From: Parashewanella tropica
GTDB taxonomy: Bacteria > Pseudomonadota > Gammaproteobacteria > Enterobacterales > Shewanellaceae
Direction of reading: 5' to 3'
Length of the DNA: 64,000 nt
Assembly (NCBI RefSeq): GCF_004358445.1
Contig: NZ_CP037951.1
Coordinates: 2,862,001 to 2,926,000 of the forward strand
Below, in pieces: positions 27,059 through 36,700 of the stretch. Positions within the stretch are counted from its first letter, which is position 1, and each line of letters starts with the position of its first letter. The notes beneath the pieces are model-generated. The model saw nothing but the letters and a program-made list of their open reading frames with translations. It was not told the DNA's origin and made no database searches. A program made the position numbers and the translations under genes.

Positions 27059-27216
27059 TACCATTCACATCAATTAGCTATGTTTATTAGGAAGCTATAG
27101 CAAAGACAACACAAGGCGCAGTGACGAATCATAGTATAGCTATGGTGAGGAGTTGCAACGATGTAGTGGCGAAGTTATGGCTTTATTTATAACATAGTTA
27201 ATTGGTACGAATGGTA
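27059..27216. mobile_element. MITE-like repeat with ~26-bp imperfect terminal inverted repeats
   Basis: TACCATTCACATCAATTAGC... (27059-27084) and ...TTAATTGGTACGAATGGTA (27191-27216) pair at about 21 of 26 positions. The interior of about 105 bp is non-coding. It lies 6 bp after the nrdG stop. Similar sequences of the TACCATTC-type are, as far as I remember, scattered in Alteromonadales genomes, but I cannot verify this here. Confidence 0.65.
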
Positions 27217-27222
27217 TATCAT

Positions 27223-27693
27223 CTAACATTGCGTAAAGTAATGAATAATTTGGTTGGAGCTTCCTCTAAAACGTAAACTCGGATCGGCTAAAAGCTGTTC
27301 AAATTTACCATCCACCATAACATCGACAAGGTCAATAATTTGCTGTTGCTCTTGTGATAGCTCATCTTTGGTATAACCAGACCATAGCCAAATATCCTTA
27401 TCAGGGCATTCAGACTTTACTCGTTTAACCAAAGCTAAGACCCCTTGGTGATTGGCTGGATGTAGTGGATCCCCGCCAGATAGACTAAGACCTCGGCGCT
27501 TAATACGAGTATCATTTAAGTCATCAATTATCTTTTGCTCCATTGCCTCATCAAAAAGATAACCAGAATTTGGGTTCCATGTACTTTGGTTATAACAACC
27601 TCGACATTGGTGAATACAACCAGAAACAAATAATGTTGCACGCGTGCCCGGCCCGTTGACCACATCAACGGGGTAATATTGAGAATAATTCAT
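27223..27693 (-). CDS. nrdG: Anaerobic ribonucleotide reductase activating protein
   Basis: 156 residues, a radical-SAM enzyme with the CIHQCRGCYN iron-sulfur motif (CxxxCxxC) and the glycine-rich SLSGGDPL SAM loop. It installs the glycyl radical on NrdD. Its ATG overlaps the nrdD stop by one base (TAATG), so translation is coupled. A MITE-like repeat follows directly. Confidence 0.95.
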   Translation of the reverse strand: MNYSQYYPVDVVNGPGTRATLFVSGCIHQCRGCYNQSTWNPNSGYLFDEAMEQKIIDDLNDTRIKRRGLSLSGGDPLHPANHQGVLALVKRVKSECPDKDIWLWSGYTKDELSQEQQQIIDLVDVMVDGKFEQLLADPSLRFRGSSNQIIHYFTQC

Positions 27694-29810
27694 TATAAAT
27701 GCTTAATTCGACGTTTAACTTCTTCTTGCTTACCTGAGTTAAACGGGCGTGCATCTGGGCTTCCTAAGTAACCGCACACTCGTCGAGTTACAGATACTCG
27801 GCTTGGATCATGGTTACCACATTTAGGGCAAGTAAAGCCTTTACTGGTGCATTCAAACTCGCCTAAAAAACCACACTCATAACATTCATCAATTGGAGTA
27901 TTGGTTCCATAGTATGGGACTCGGCTGTAGCTGTAATCCCAGACGTTTTCTAACGCTTCCACATTGTGCTGCATATTTGGGTATTCGCCATAGCAAATAA
28001 AGCCCCCGTTGGCGACTTCTGGATATGGCTGTTCAAAATCAATTTTATCGTATGGATTTACTTTCTTTTCAACATCTAAGTGAAAACTATTGGTGTAATA
28101 TCCCTTATCAGTGACACCTTTTATTAAACCAAATTCTTTAGCATCAATATGATGAAAACGACTGCATAAGTTTTCGCTCGGAGTACTGTATAAACTAAAG
28201 CCATAACCTGTTTCTTGTTTCCAAGCATCGGTTGCAGCTTTAAGATGTTTAACAATATTCAACGCCTTTTCACGAAGAAAACTACTGTCATAAACGTGGA
28301 TATCATCACCATAAATCGCATTAATGGTTTCATGAAGACCAATATAACCTAGGGAAATTGACGCTCGACCATCCTTAAATATTGTGGTAATTTCATCCTC
28401 AGCCTGTAATCTCACACCACAAGCACCTTCCATGTATAAGATTGGCGCAACTTTGGCTTTCACGCCTTTAAGGCGATCAATACGCGTATCTAACGCAAGA
28501 CGGGCAAGCTTTAAACGCTGATCGAGTAATTGATAAAAAGCTTGCTCATCACCTTTGGCTTCAATCGCAATTCTGGGAAGGTTGAGACTGACAACACCTA
28601 AATTATTTCGTCCTTCATGTAACTGCTTACCGTCTTCATGGTATTCGCTTAGAAAACTTCTACACCCCATAGGCGTTTTGAATGAACCAGTAACTTTAAC
28701 CACTTGATCGTAATTTAAAATATCTGGGTACATACGAGCTGCAGCGCACTGAAGCGCTTGTTGCTTGATATCGTAATTTACATCGCCTTGTTTATGATTT
28801 ACGCCATCTTTGATTGCAAAGACTAATTTTGGGAATACTGCTGTTTTCCGATTCTTACCTAACCCAGCAATTCGAACGGCCAAAATAGACTCTTGAATAA
28901 GCCGTGATTCCCAACGAGTACCTAAGCCAAAACCAAAAGTAACAAAGGGAGTTTGACCATTTGCCGTATGTAGGGTGTTAACCTCATACTCAAGTGACTG
29001 AAAGGCATCATGACATTCTTTTACGGTTTGTTCTTTGGCATAAGCCTCAACATCGGCGATATTCCATTCCCTGCCTATGGCTAAATGCTTATCGAAGCTT
29101 TTTTTCACAAACGGAGCCAAGACTTCATCAATTCTGTTAATGGTCGTTCCGCCATAAATATGGCTAGCAACTTGTGCAATGATTTGTGCAGTAACCGCTG
29201 TTGCTGTTGAAATTGATTTTGGCGTTTCAATTTCGGCGTTACCCATTTTAAAGCCATTAGTGAGCATCCCTTCTAGATCAATAAGCATACAATTAAACAT
29301 TGGAAAAAAAGGTGCATAGTCTAAGTCGTGATAATGAAGCTCACCTCTTTCATGAGCCCGTACAACCGCTTTTGGTAACATATGCTTTTTGGCATAATTC
29401 TTAGCGACAATCCCTGCCAATAGGTCTCTTTGCGTTGGAATAACTTTGGCATCTTTATTGGCATTTTCGTTTAATAAATCCGCATTGCTTTGCTCAACCA
29501 GACCTCTGATTTCCTTGTTAAGGGTACTGCTCACTTCACGAGCAACATCACGATCATGGCGATATTCAATATAATGTCTAGCCATCCCTTTATACGGCCC
29601 AGACATGAGTTCATTTTCAACAGTATCTTGTAATTGCTGAATGGCAACTTCTTGCTGACCTACAAACAACTTATGAATTCGTTCTGCAACCAATTGGGCA
29701 TACTTTTGATCAGATATTCCAGCGGCCTCTGCTGCTGCATTTACCGCTAAAAAAATACGTTTAGGGTCAAATACTGTTTTGATCCCATCTCGTTTTATCA
29801 CAAATGGCAT
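27693..29810 (-). CDS. nrdD: Anaerobic (class III) ribonucleoside-triphosphate reductase
   Basis: 705 residues from the ATG at 29810, which has GGAGAG 4 nt upstream; a TTG four codons earlier is less likely. An N-terminal ATP-cone of about 90 residues (FVIKRDGIKTVFDPKRIFLAV) gives allosteric control. The catalytic domain follows, then a zinc ribbon (CYECGFLGEF...CPKCG), and the glycyl-radical loop RRVCGYLGSPDARPFN near the C-terminus. It reduces NTPs without oxygen. Upstream lie two NrdR-type boxes and an FNR-like site. Confidence 0.96.
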   Translation of the reverse strand: MPFVIKRDGIKTVFDPKRIFLAVNAAAEAAGISDQKYAQLVAERIHKLFVGQQEVAIQQLQDTVENELMSGPYKGMARHYIEYRHDRDVAREVSSTLNKEIRGLVEQSNADLLNENANKDAKVIPTQRDLLAGIVAKNYAKKHMLPKAVVRAHERGELHYHDLDYAPFFPMFNCMLIDLEGMLTNGFKMGNAEIETPKSISTATAVTAQIIAQVASHIYGGTTINRIDEVLAPFVKKSFDKHLAIGREWNIADVEAYAKEQTVKECHDAFQSLEYEVNTLHTANGQTPFVTFGFGLGTRWESRLIQESILAVRIAGLGKNRKTAVFPKLVFAIKDGVNHKQGDVNYDIKQQALQCAAARMYPDILNYDQVVKVTGSFKTPMGCRSFLSEYHEDGKQLHEGRNNLGVVSLNLPRIAIEAKGDEQAFYQLLDQRLKLARLALDTRIDRLKGVKAKVAPILYMEGACGVRLQAEDEITTIFKDGRASISLGYIGLHETINAIYGDDIHVYDSSFLREKALNIVKHLKAATDAWKQETGYGFSLYSTPSENLCSRFHHIDAKEFGLIKGVTDKGYYTNSFHLDVEKKVNPYDKIDFEQPYPEVANGGFICYGEYPNMQHNVEALENVWDYSYSRVPYYGTNTPIDECYECGFLGEFECTSKGFTCPKCGNHDPSRVSVTRRVCGYLGSPDARPFNSGKQEEVKRRIKHL

Positions 29811-29856
29811 GCCACTCTCCAATTAACAATGATTGTCACTCCACAGTGTCAACAAC

Positions 29857-29898
29857 ACACTATGTAGTATTAAATATAGACTTAAGCACTATATAGTG
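29857..29898 (-). promoter_or_regulatory. Tandem NrdR boxes upstream of nrdDG
   Basis: Box 1 is ACACTATGTAGTAT (29857-29870) and box 2 holds the perfect palindrome CACTATATAGTG (29887-29898). The centres are about 29 bp apart, close to three helical turns, as usual for the ATP-cone repressor NrdR, whose consensus is roughly ACACWATATMTWGTGT. Confidence 0.75.
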
Positions 29899-29930
29899 TG
29901 CATTAAGCAATATTAAAATTGAAATAGCTA

Positions 29931-29942
29931 TGATCTGGATCA
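29931..29942 (-). promoter_or_regulatory. FNR/EtrA-like site upstream of nrdDG
   Basis: TGAT-CTGG-ATCA, the core of the FNR consensus TTGATNNNNATCAA with both inner half-sites intact and the outermost bases degenerate. It lies about 120 bp before the nrdD start. Oxygen-dependent control of a class III reductase would be expected. Confidence 0.55.
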
Positions 29943-29961
29943 CTTTTGTTGGCTGCAAAAA

Positions 29962-29994
29962 AGCGGGCTGATCATTTCTGCTGACCAGCCCGCT
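29962..29994 (-). terminator. Intrinsic terminator of the OhrR-like regulator gene
   Basis: Read on the minus strand: AGCGGGCTGGTCA...TGATCAGCCCGCT followed by TTTTTTGC. A 13-bp stem with one G-U pair. It lies 35 bp after the regulator stop. Confidence 0.85.
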
Positions 29995-30028
29995 AAAATA
30001 GAATGTCAATCTTGTAATTTATTTTTTT

Positions 30029-30454
30029 CTAGCCTAGGTCCTCAACTATTTTTAAGCATTGCTCTTTTAACAATTTCAATTGTTTTTCAGATAAATTGAC
30101 TCTCTCAAGTAAGGTTTTTTTGAGCTCTAGCGCTTCAGAGCGTATAGCATTACCTTGCTCTGTCAGCACCAATACTTTTTTTCTTTCATCCGCTTGGTTT
30201 TTTTCTTTCGTCAATAGCGACTTCCCTTCTAAACGCTTCACTATGGGAGTTAATGTACCTAGATCCAGCATAGTTGCGTTAGAGAGTTCAGTTAAACTTA
30301 TCCCATCTTCACACCATAACGACTGCATGACCAAGTACTGAGGAAAAGTCAGTTGGTATTGTTCTAACAAAGGTCGGTAGGCTCGAATAATCGCATTGTT
30401 TGCAGAATAAACAGCAAAGCACACGTTATCACTTAATTGTTGTTTTTGATTCAT
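30029..30454 (-). CDS. MarR-family regulator, OhrR-like
   Basis: 141 residues from the ATG at 30454, preceded by AAAGGTGAAGCC, a strong Shine-Dalgarno. A longer frame upstream lacks this support. The winged helix shows LTPIVKRLEGKSLLTKEKNQADERKKVLVLTEQG. The N-terminal NVCFAVYSANNAIIRAYRPLL carries a cysteine (Cys12) at the place of the peroxide-sensing Cys of OhrR, and FPQYLVMQSLW follows as in that branch. It is therefore probably a repressor released by organic hydroperoxide or other electrophiles. It is divergent from an NADP oxidoreductase gene, with two direct repeats between. Confidence 0.88.
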   Translation of the reverse strand: MNQKQQLSDNVCFAVYSANNAIIRAYRPLLEQYQLTFPQYLVMQSLWCEDGISLTELSNATMLDLGTLTPIVKRLEGKSLLTKEKNQADERKKVLVLTEQGNAIRSEALELKKTLLERVNLSEKQLKLLKEQCLKIVEDLG

Positions 30455-30472
30455 GGCTTCACCTTTTAAATA

Positions 30473-30546
30473 TAGTTTGCGCACAAAGCAATTGTTTTTA
30501 AATTTCCTCAAGTGTATAGTTTATCACAATTAGTTAGCGCGCAAAG
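30473..30546. promoter_or_regulatory. Pair of direct repeats, candidate operator of the OhrR-like regulator
   Basis: TAGTTTGCGCACAAAG (30473-30488) and TAGTTAGCGCGCAAAG (30531-30546) match at 14 of 16 positions in the same orientation, 58 bp apart. One is next to the regulator start, the other is 37 bp before the oxidoreductase start. The assignment to this repressor is inferred from position. Confidence 0.5.
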
Positions 30547-30582
30547 TATTTACCCGTCAATAATGAATTATAGGTAAACGTT

Positions 30583-31578
30583 ATGATTACACAAAATATC
30601 CTTCTCCATTCTCGCCCTGAAGGTTTGCCTTCTGCTGAAAACTTTAAATTGGTTGATGTAACTCTTCCCCAACTGCAGCAAGGTGAAGTTCTAGTAGAAA
30701 ATTTATGGATGTCGGTCGACCCCTATATGAGAGGAAGAATGATCGACCGTAAGAGTTACATTGCTCCATTCCAAATTGGTGATGTACTTGAAGGCGGGGC
30801 AATAGGTAAGGTTGTTGAATCAAAAAATGATGATTTTAAAGTTGGCACTCTTGTAAATCATATGATGGGCTGGCGAAAGCATTTTGTATCAACAGCTGAA
30901 CAGCTTACCGCTTTACCACAAACGCCATTTGATCCTTCATATTTTCTTGGTGTGATGGGAATGCCAGGAATGACAGCGTGGACGGGATTAAATCGCATTG
31001 CCAATTTAAAAGCTGGTGAAACTTTATTTGTATCTGCTGCATCTGGTGCGGTAGGTAGTGTAGCTTGTCAGTTAGGCAAACAAATGGGAGCAAAAGTTAT
31101 TGGCTCTGTTGGTAGTGATGAAAAAGCTGAGGCTCTTTTAGCGCTTGGCGTTGATAAGGTGATCAACTATAAGACTACTGACGACTTAAATACAGCTCTG
31201 GCACAAGCCGCACCGGAAGGTATTGATGTGTATTTTGAAAATGTCGGTGGTGACCACTTAGAAGCTGCACTCAACAATATGAAAGATTATGGACGCATTG
31301 CGGTATGCGGTATGATCTCCCAATACAATGATACTAGGCCAACTCCTGGCCCTGTTAATCTGGCTCAAATCATCATTAAAAAACTGCGTATTGAAGGCTT
31401 TATTGTGTTTGACCATTGGGAACACTACGGCGAATTTACTCAGCAAATGGGTCAATGGTTAGCCAAAGGCGATATTAAAGTTGAGCAAACTATTTTTGAA
31501 GGCCTTGAGAATGCCCCTGATGCATTTATTGGATTATTTGAAGGAAAAAACAAAGGTAAAATGCTGGTAAAACTTTAA
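30583..31578 (+). CDS. NADP-dependent oxidoreductase, CurA/alkenal-reductase type (MDR superfamily)
   Basis: 331 residues. Zinc-independent medium-chain dehydrogenase/reductase. N-terminal segment LLHSRPEGLPSAENFKLVD and WMSVDPYMRGRM are typical of the leukotriene B4 12-hydroxydehydrogenase / CurA / YncB group, and the nucleotide loop is AASGAVGSVACQLGK. These enzymes reduce alpha,beta-unsaturated carbonyls with NADPH. The divergent OhrR-like regulator suggests a role in clearing reactive electrophiles, which is inference. AGGTAAAC precedes the ATG. Confidence 0.92.
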   Translation: MITQNILLHSRPEGLPSAENFKLVDVTLPQLQQGEVLVENLWMSVDPYMRGRMIDRKSYIAPFQIGDVLEGGAIGKVVESKNDDFKVGTLVNHMMGWRKHFVSTAEQLTALPQTPFDPSYFLGVMGMPGMTAWTGLNRIANLKAGETLFVSAASGAVGSVACQLGKQMGAKVIGSVGSDEKAEALLALGVDKVINYKTTDDLNTALAQAAPEGIDVYFENVGGDHLEAALNNMKDYGRIAVCGMISQYNDTRPTPGPVNLAQIIIKKLRIEGFIVFDHWEHYGEFTQQMGQWLAKGDIKVEQTIFEGLENAPDAFIGLFEGKNKGKMLVKL

Positions 31579-31593
31579 TGTTGTTTTGAATAC

Positions 31594-31620
31594 ATTTGGC
31601 GGCATAGTTCGCCGCCAAAT
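31594..31620. terminator. Hairpin between convergent oxidoreductase and OmpA-like genes
   Basis: ATTTGGCGGC-ATAGTTC-GCCGCCAAAT, a perfect 10-bp GC-rich stem. No long T-run on either side, so termination may be partial. Confidence 0.7.
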
Positions 31621-31640
31621 TCCCATTAAATCAAAGACTT

Positions 31641-32237
31641 TTATTGTTCAACAGTCCAAATCGTCCATTTATAGGCTGTAGAAGTATCTTCTACAGTGGG
31701 CTCAGCCACTACTCTACGATTACGAGCATGGGCATAAGAATCATCACCGTCAGCGATTGGCCGTTCAAAACTGTAACCTACGGCATTTAGTCTATCCGAT
31801 GGAATTTGATATTCTTCAGCAAGCACTTTCGTTACAGCTTCAGCACGCTTTTGTGAAAGCTCTAGGTTGTGCTCATAGCTGCCTGTTTTGCTGGTATGCC
31901 CTTCAATAGTGACATTTAGGTCTGGGTACTTCCTTAAGAAAGCAGCAATTTCTTCTAATTGACTGAAATACTTAGGTGCCAAGTAAGCAGAATTGTTAGC
32001 AAACTTAATATTCAGCTCTTTTCGCTGTAAATGCTTACTTGTCGTGCCGCAGCCATAGTTGTCAACTTCGGCTCCCGTCTCGGTTTTCAAGCATTTTTCT
32101 CTGGCAATAACGACACCATCATTATCTTTATCGTTTAAATCATAATATTGAGCAGTTGAACCACTCATAGGCTTTATGTCTCTTGTCGCACATCCAGTTG
32201 TAACAAGGGCTATTAGTATCAAAATTAATGTTCTCAT
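31641..32237 (-). CDS. OmpA-family peptidoglycan-binding lipoprotein
   Basis: 198 residues. The lipobox is TTGC (Cys16). After a short Asp/Asn-rich stretch (NDKDNDGV, thrombospondin-3-like) comes a full OmpA C-terminal domain: VTIEGHTSKTGSYEHNLELSQKRA and LNAVGYSFERPIADGDDSYAHARNRRV. Such domains bind diaminopimelate in peptidoglycan. It follows the tolC-type gene by 28 bp with GGAGG before the ATG. The order adhesin-TolC-OmpA lipoprotein recalls the LapA/BpfA loci of Shewanella and Pseudomonas. Confidence 0.92.
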   Translation of the reverse strand: MRTLILILIALVTTGCATRDIKPMSGSTAQYYDLNDKDNDGVVIAREKCLKTETGAEVDNYGCGTTSKHLQRKELNIKFANNSAYLAPKYFSQLEEIAAFLRKYPDLNVTIEGHTSKTGSYEHNLELSQKRAEAVTKVLAEEYQIPSDRLNAVGYSFERPIADGDDSYAHARNRRVVAEPTVEDTSTAYKWTIWTVEQ

Positions 32238-32265
32238 TTGTTTTCCTCCATGAAAATATGAGTTT

Positions 32266-33657
32266 TTACTTACCTTGCCACTCAGGTGGGCGAGTAACTC
32301 TTAATGAATCTAATAATCGTCCTGTGGAATTAAGCACCCTATACTTGGCAACAACCTCATCTAGCTCTGCTCGTAAGTAAGCCTTTCTTGATTCAAATAA
32401 TTCGTTTTCTGTATCAAGTAAGTCCAATAGTGTTCTTTGACCAAGACGAAACTGCTGAACATACGCCTTTTGGGTTTCTTTTGCAGCTTCCACATGTTGT
32501 CTTATATATTGCTTTTGAGGCGTAAGTAAATCCAACGCATTCCAAGAAAGGTTCACTCCTTCTACAACCTCTCGATGAGCTCTTTCTCTTACTTCTTTAG
32601 CTTCACTGATCCGGTATGCGCTTTCATTTTCCTTGGCTAAATCTTTACCACCTGCATATAAGTTATAGCGTAACTTCAGCATCGCAGAATAGTTATTGGT
32701 ATGCCCCCCAACATCCGTTTGGAATGGAGGCTTATTGGTTACCCCATCTTCACCATTGGTATCATTATTAGCCGTTCCATTAAGCTCTAGAGTAATTTTT
32801 GGGTAATAACCAGATTTGGCAGTACTTTGAGCTGATTTCGCCGCATTAATATCACTATTTGCAGCTTTCAACGTTGGGTGATTTTCGTTCGCTAATAATA
32901 AGGTTTCAGCTAAATTTTTTGGTAGCATATCAGCGTCTGGTACTGGAGCAACTATGTCTTTTGGCTGCTGAGATACTACTCTAAAAAACTGAGATTGAGC
33001 ATCTAATAAATTATTCTTAGCTGCCACGACATTGGCATTGGCACGTGCAAGGCGACCAGTAATTTGAGATAAATCTGCCGTAGAACCTAACCCAGAACTG
33101 GTTTTTTGCTTAATTTGATCAAAAATATCTTGATGAGTCGTTAGGTTTTTTTCTGCAAGCGTCAGTATTTCTTGAGCATGAAGAACACCTATGTAAACTT
33201 TAACGACATCCAGTGCGACATCTTCAGCCTTTGAAAACAAACTCCACTGAGCGGCACTTGCTTCAAAATCGGTTCTTTCAGACTCGCTGCTAGTATAAAA
33301 GCCATCAAAAACTAGCTGCCTGATACTGATCCCAAGCTCACCACGATTCAACCTTTCTGTTCTGTCATCGATCTTAGCCCCTAAAGAGCTATCACGTCTT
33401 GTTGAGGGTGAATCCGTATACTCGATGCCATACCCAGCAGTTAAGTCAACGCTTGGAAGGTACCCTGACCAAGCTTGGTTATGGATTTCTTGGTTTGCTT
33501 TGAATCGATTATACGAAATCCGTACTTCTGGATTAGTATCCAAGGCATGAGCAACAGCTTGCTCTAATGACTGTGCATTTGATAGTGAGGGTAGCGCCCA
33601 TAACCCAATTGCTGCTAAAGCAATGGGTGTGAGTTGCCTAATTCCTTTTAGGTCCAT
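32266..33657 (-). CDS. TolC-family outer membrane channel for type I secretion
   Basis: 463 residues from the ATG at 33657, chosen because GGAGAG lies 6 nt upstream; an ATG two codons earlier would sit directly on that site. A signal peptide (to LSNAQS) is followed by two TolC repeat halves, with DLSQITGRLARANANVVAAKNNLLDAQSQF and YVQQFRLGQRTLLDLLDTENELFESRKAYLRA typical of the LapE/AggA type (TIGR01844). It should form the outer-membrane tunnel of a type I exporter. It lies 53 bp after the giant adhesin gene. No ABC transporter or membrane-fusion gene is present in the window. Confidence 0.93.
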   Translation of the reverse strand: MDLKGIRQLTPIALAAIGLWALPSLSNAQSLEQAVAHALDTNPEVRISYNRFKANQEIHNQAWSGYLPSVDLTAGYGIEYTDSPSTRRDSSLGAKIDDRTERLNRGELGISIRQLVFDGFYTSSESERTDFEASAAQWSLFSKAEDVALDVVKVYIGVLHAQEILTLAEKNLTTHQDIFDQIKQKTSSGLGSTADLSQITGRLARANANVVAAKNNLLDAQSQFFRVVSQQPKDIVAPVPDADMLPKNLAETLLLANENHPTLKAANSDINAAKSAQSTAKSGYYPKITLELNGTANNDTNGEDGVTNKPPFQTDVGGHTNNYSAMLKLRYNLYAGGKDLAKENESAYRISEAKEVRERAHREVVEGVNLSWNALDLLTPQKQYIRQHVEAAKETQKAYVQQFRLGQRTLLDLLDTENELFESRKAYLRAELDEVVAKYRVLNSTGRLLDSLRVTRPPEWQGK

Positions 33658-33710
33658 TTTCATCTCTCCGTGTGTTTTATCGAGCGCAGCTAGCGCAGTT
33701 TATTTATTTG

Positions 33711-36700
33711 TTAAGGTAATAGTTCACCGCGAATATCTTGATCATCATAATATTGATATGGTGTATCTACTGCATTACTCTGCCCATCATTGTTCGCTTC
33801 AGACTCGTATACGCTCATTGCCAAGTTATGAGACAAGCCATCCACATCACTTACAGTGCCGATGGCATCAATATCCTCTCCCAACAGAATCGACTGCTGT
33901 TCAAAGCCCTTGTATGCGCTGAAATCGCTTGAATCTTCAGAATACGCATCATTGATTACAGCTTCTTGATTTGTCATTGCATCAAAAATATCATCAGGAC
34001 TTAAAACCTCTAGCTGATCTGGAGTTGAGTTAATGACATTACTATCATTTTGATTGACTATGTTTAAATCAATGATTAACTGAGATTCAGCAGTATCACC
34101 ATCTGCATCTTTTACGGTATACGTAAAGGTTTCAGTTTGATTATCAGGGATATTATCTGCACTTGCCGTTAGTGTATAAGTGTATTGTCCATCCTCAGCA
34201 ATGACTAACTCACCATACTTACCAACAATGGTTATTTCCCCACCATTTATCGCTTGCTGGTTATCTTCAAACGCAATCGCAACAAGTTCAAATCCTTGAT
34301 CTGCACCGCTGACACTGGTTTCAATAATATTGCCAGTTATGTTTGGAGGAGTATATTGATCCCCTTCGACAATTCTAATTGCCAATTCATAACTGGTTTC
34401 AGCATTTTCAGGGGTTTTAATTACTGGATTTACAACCGCATTTCCTTTCTCATCATAACTGACAAAACCCACAACTTGAATGGAATACTTGTTCCCTTCA
34501 TATTCGAAGGTAACAGTCGACTTACCAACAGTAATAATATCGTCAGGCGCGCCTCCATTATTTGGAGTTTCATTATGGTCAAACTCAATTTTCATCTCTA
34601 CCGGTGTAGTGTCACCATTTGAATCCGTAAGAGTAAATGAAAGTTTTAGCAGAGCTTCTGAGATAGAACTGCCTGATTGAATTATTTTGTTGTAGTGAGT
34701 AAACGTACCCAAGATAATGTTTTGGTTTAAAGGTAAGGCATTATTTAAACCAGAATCATTATCTTTAAAGCCATACCCAGATTGCTCTCCATATGTGCTC
34801 CCCCACCTGATTTGATCTTTAGCTAAGTCATTATCATCACCATCATATCTTCGAACCGTACTGTTATAACCATCTAAATGAGCCCATTCAGCTTCAATAT
34901 TACTTGAGGTAAAAGTTTCAACAGAAATATCCAATGTTTGAGTATGATTACTTGCTGAAACACCATCATCTTCAACGGTTACAGTAAGATCTGTGGAAGC
35001 TAACTTATTACCATCATTGTCTTTTATATTGACAGCTAAATTGAAATCAATGCCTTCAATTGTCGCTTCAGGATGATCAATACCTCGCAGGATATTCAAA
35101 TCATAATCCCAAACATTACTGTCGGATTGTTGAGTTAAAATCACTTCGACCACAGGCGTCGAAATAGTTAAACCATCATCCCCAGTAGTGTTAATAGCAC
35201 CAGTTAATGTATTAGTGTTCTTATTCCACAACCAGAATATTGGCTTTCCACCAGAGGTCAATCCATCTGGGCCATCTAGGCTTATGGTGTATGGTGTTCC
35301 ATCAGGGTTATTTATTTCAATCGTACCTTCATCAAAGGCTTGGTTTGTGGTGTCATCCTGCCCATCATTATCAGGAACACCAAGCCCTGCGATTCCCTCT
35401 TCAGATACTAAAACCCCGCTGGCAGTAACTGTCACTTGATCAGGCTCTGGAGTAACAGTCAGGCTTAAAGTAGAAGTATCCTCAACATCTTTACTGTCTG
35501 TAAGTAGATAGGTGATAACCGGAACCGGACCAAAGTAATCTTTAGCGGGTTTAAAGCTGTACTGACCGCTGGTGTTCAGGCTGAACACCCCAACATCTTT
35601 GAGGATTATCACCGCATCCGATGGCGTGTAAGTATTCGTGTCGCCTGCTATGGTGAAGCTCTTCACGGTTACTGGGCCATTGGCACTAATGCCATCGATG
35701 ACATTGCCCATGATAGGGTCACTGTCTTCAGCGAGGCTTCGGGTTTCATTGTCATCGGTGTAACCACTAATGAGTGGATTCACGGTAATGTGGCCTGTAC
35801 TTCGATCTCCATCACCATCAATGATGGTCACAAGGAAGTCCAAATCACCATCGTCAGGCGCTTGGATATGATGATATTGTAATAAATTCCAACTACCTGT
35901 ATTAGGCGTGAAAACAAATTTAAACATCACAGTGTTATCTTCTGTTATGGCTGTAATAACCTTGCCATTATGAACCAACACAATGTTTTGACCATCAAGT
36001 GTTTTCAAACCAGACTCAGTAGCTGGCTGTAGGATCAAACTGCCTTCTCCATCAGCTCCCCACTGAACATTCAGCTTTCCTTTTGCTGTGCCTATGGGCT
36101 GATTTTCCTCTCCAACAAACTCTATACTCTTAATGGCAAAATCGCTGTTTTCACCTATTGGATGACCGTTATCTGTTGCTCTTATTACTACTTTGTCAAA
36201 ACCACCAGGTATCGCATTAAAGTTTGCAGCAAAGTCACTACTACCAGGAACATTGCTAAATGATCTTGTCGCAACTTCATTTCCATTCAAATAGAAGACG
36301 ACCTCTCCCTTTTCCAGTTCACTACCAAATAGCAAACTAAATTCAATGTTCATTTCAAAGGCGATGGTTCCAGGATTCAATTGGATAACAACTTCTTCTG
36401 AAGCGGTCTTTCCTCCACCAAAATCTCTGAACTCTATTTCTCGGTTTAGAGGCAGGTAAGGAGAGCCGTTACTGATCACACTTAACCCTGTATCACCTTG
36501 ACGTAAATCAGCAGCAACTAAATTTGAGTTGCTTGATGAGGTAAAGCCATTACCGGTAATAACAAAATCTGCAAAAATCAATCTATCACTTGTTATAGCG
36601 CTTGATTTCGTTAGATCGAACTCTCCCACTACCTCACGAACTCCGCTCGCAATGACATTGACAGCCTCTTCAGTCACATCCTCCGCGCGGTCGTCCTCAA

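Noticed and set aside
29811-29822. TTG start for nrdD four codons upstream
   Set aside because: The ATG at 29810 has GGAGAG at good distance and gives the expected N-terminus MPFVIKRDG.
30455-30511. Longer start for the OhrR-like regulator
   Set aside because: The extension is not MarR-like, and the ATG at 30454 has a strong Shine-Dalgarno.
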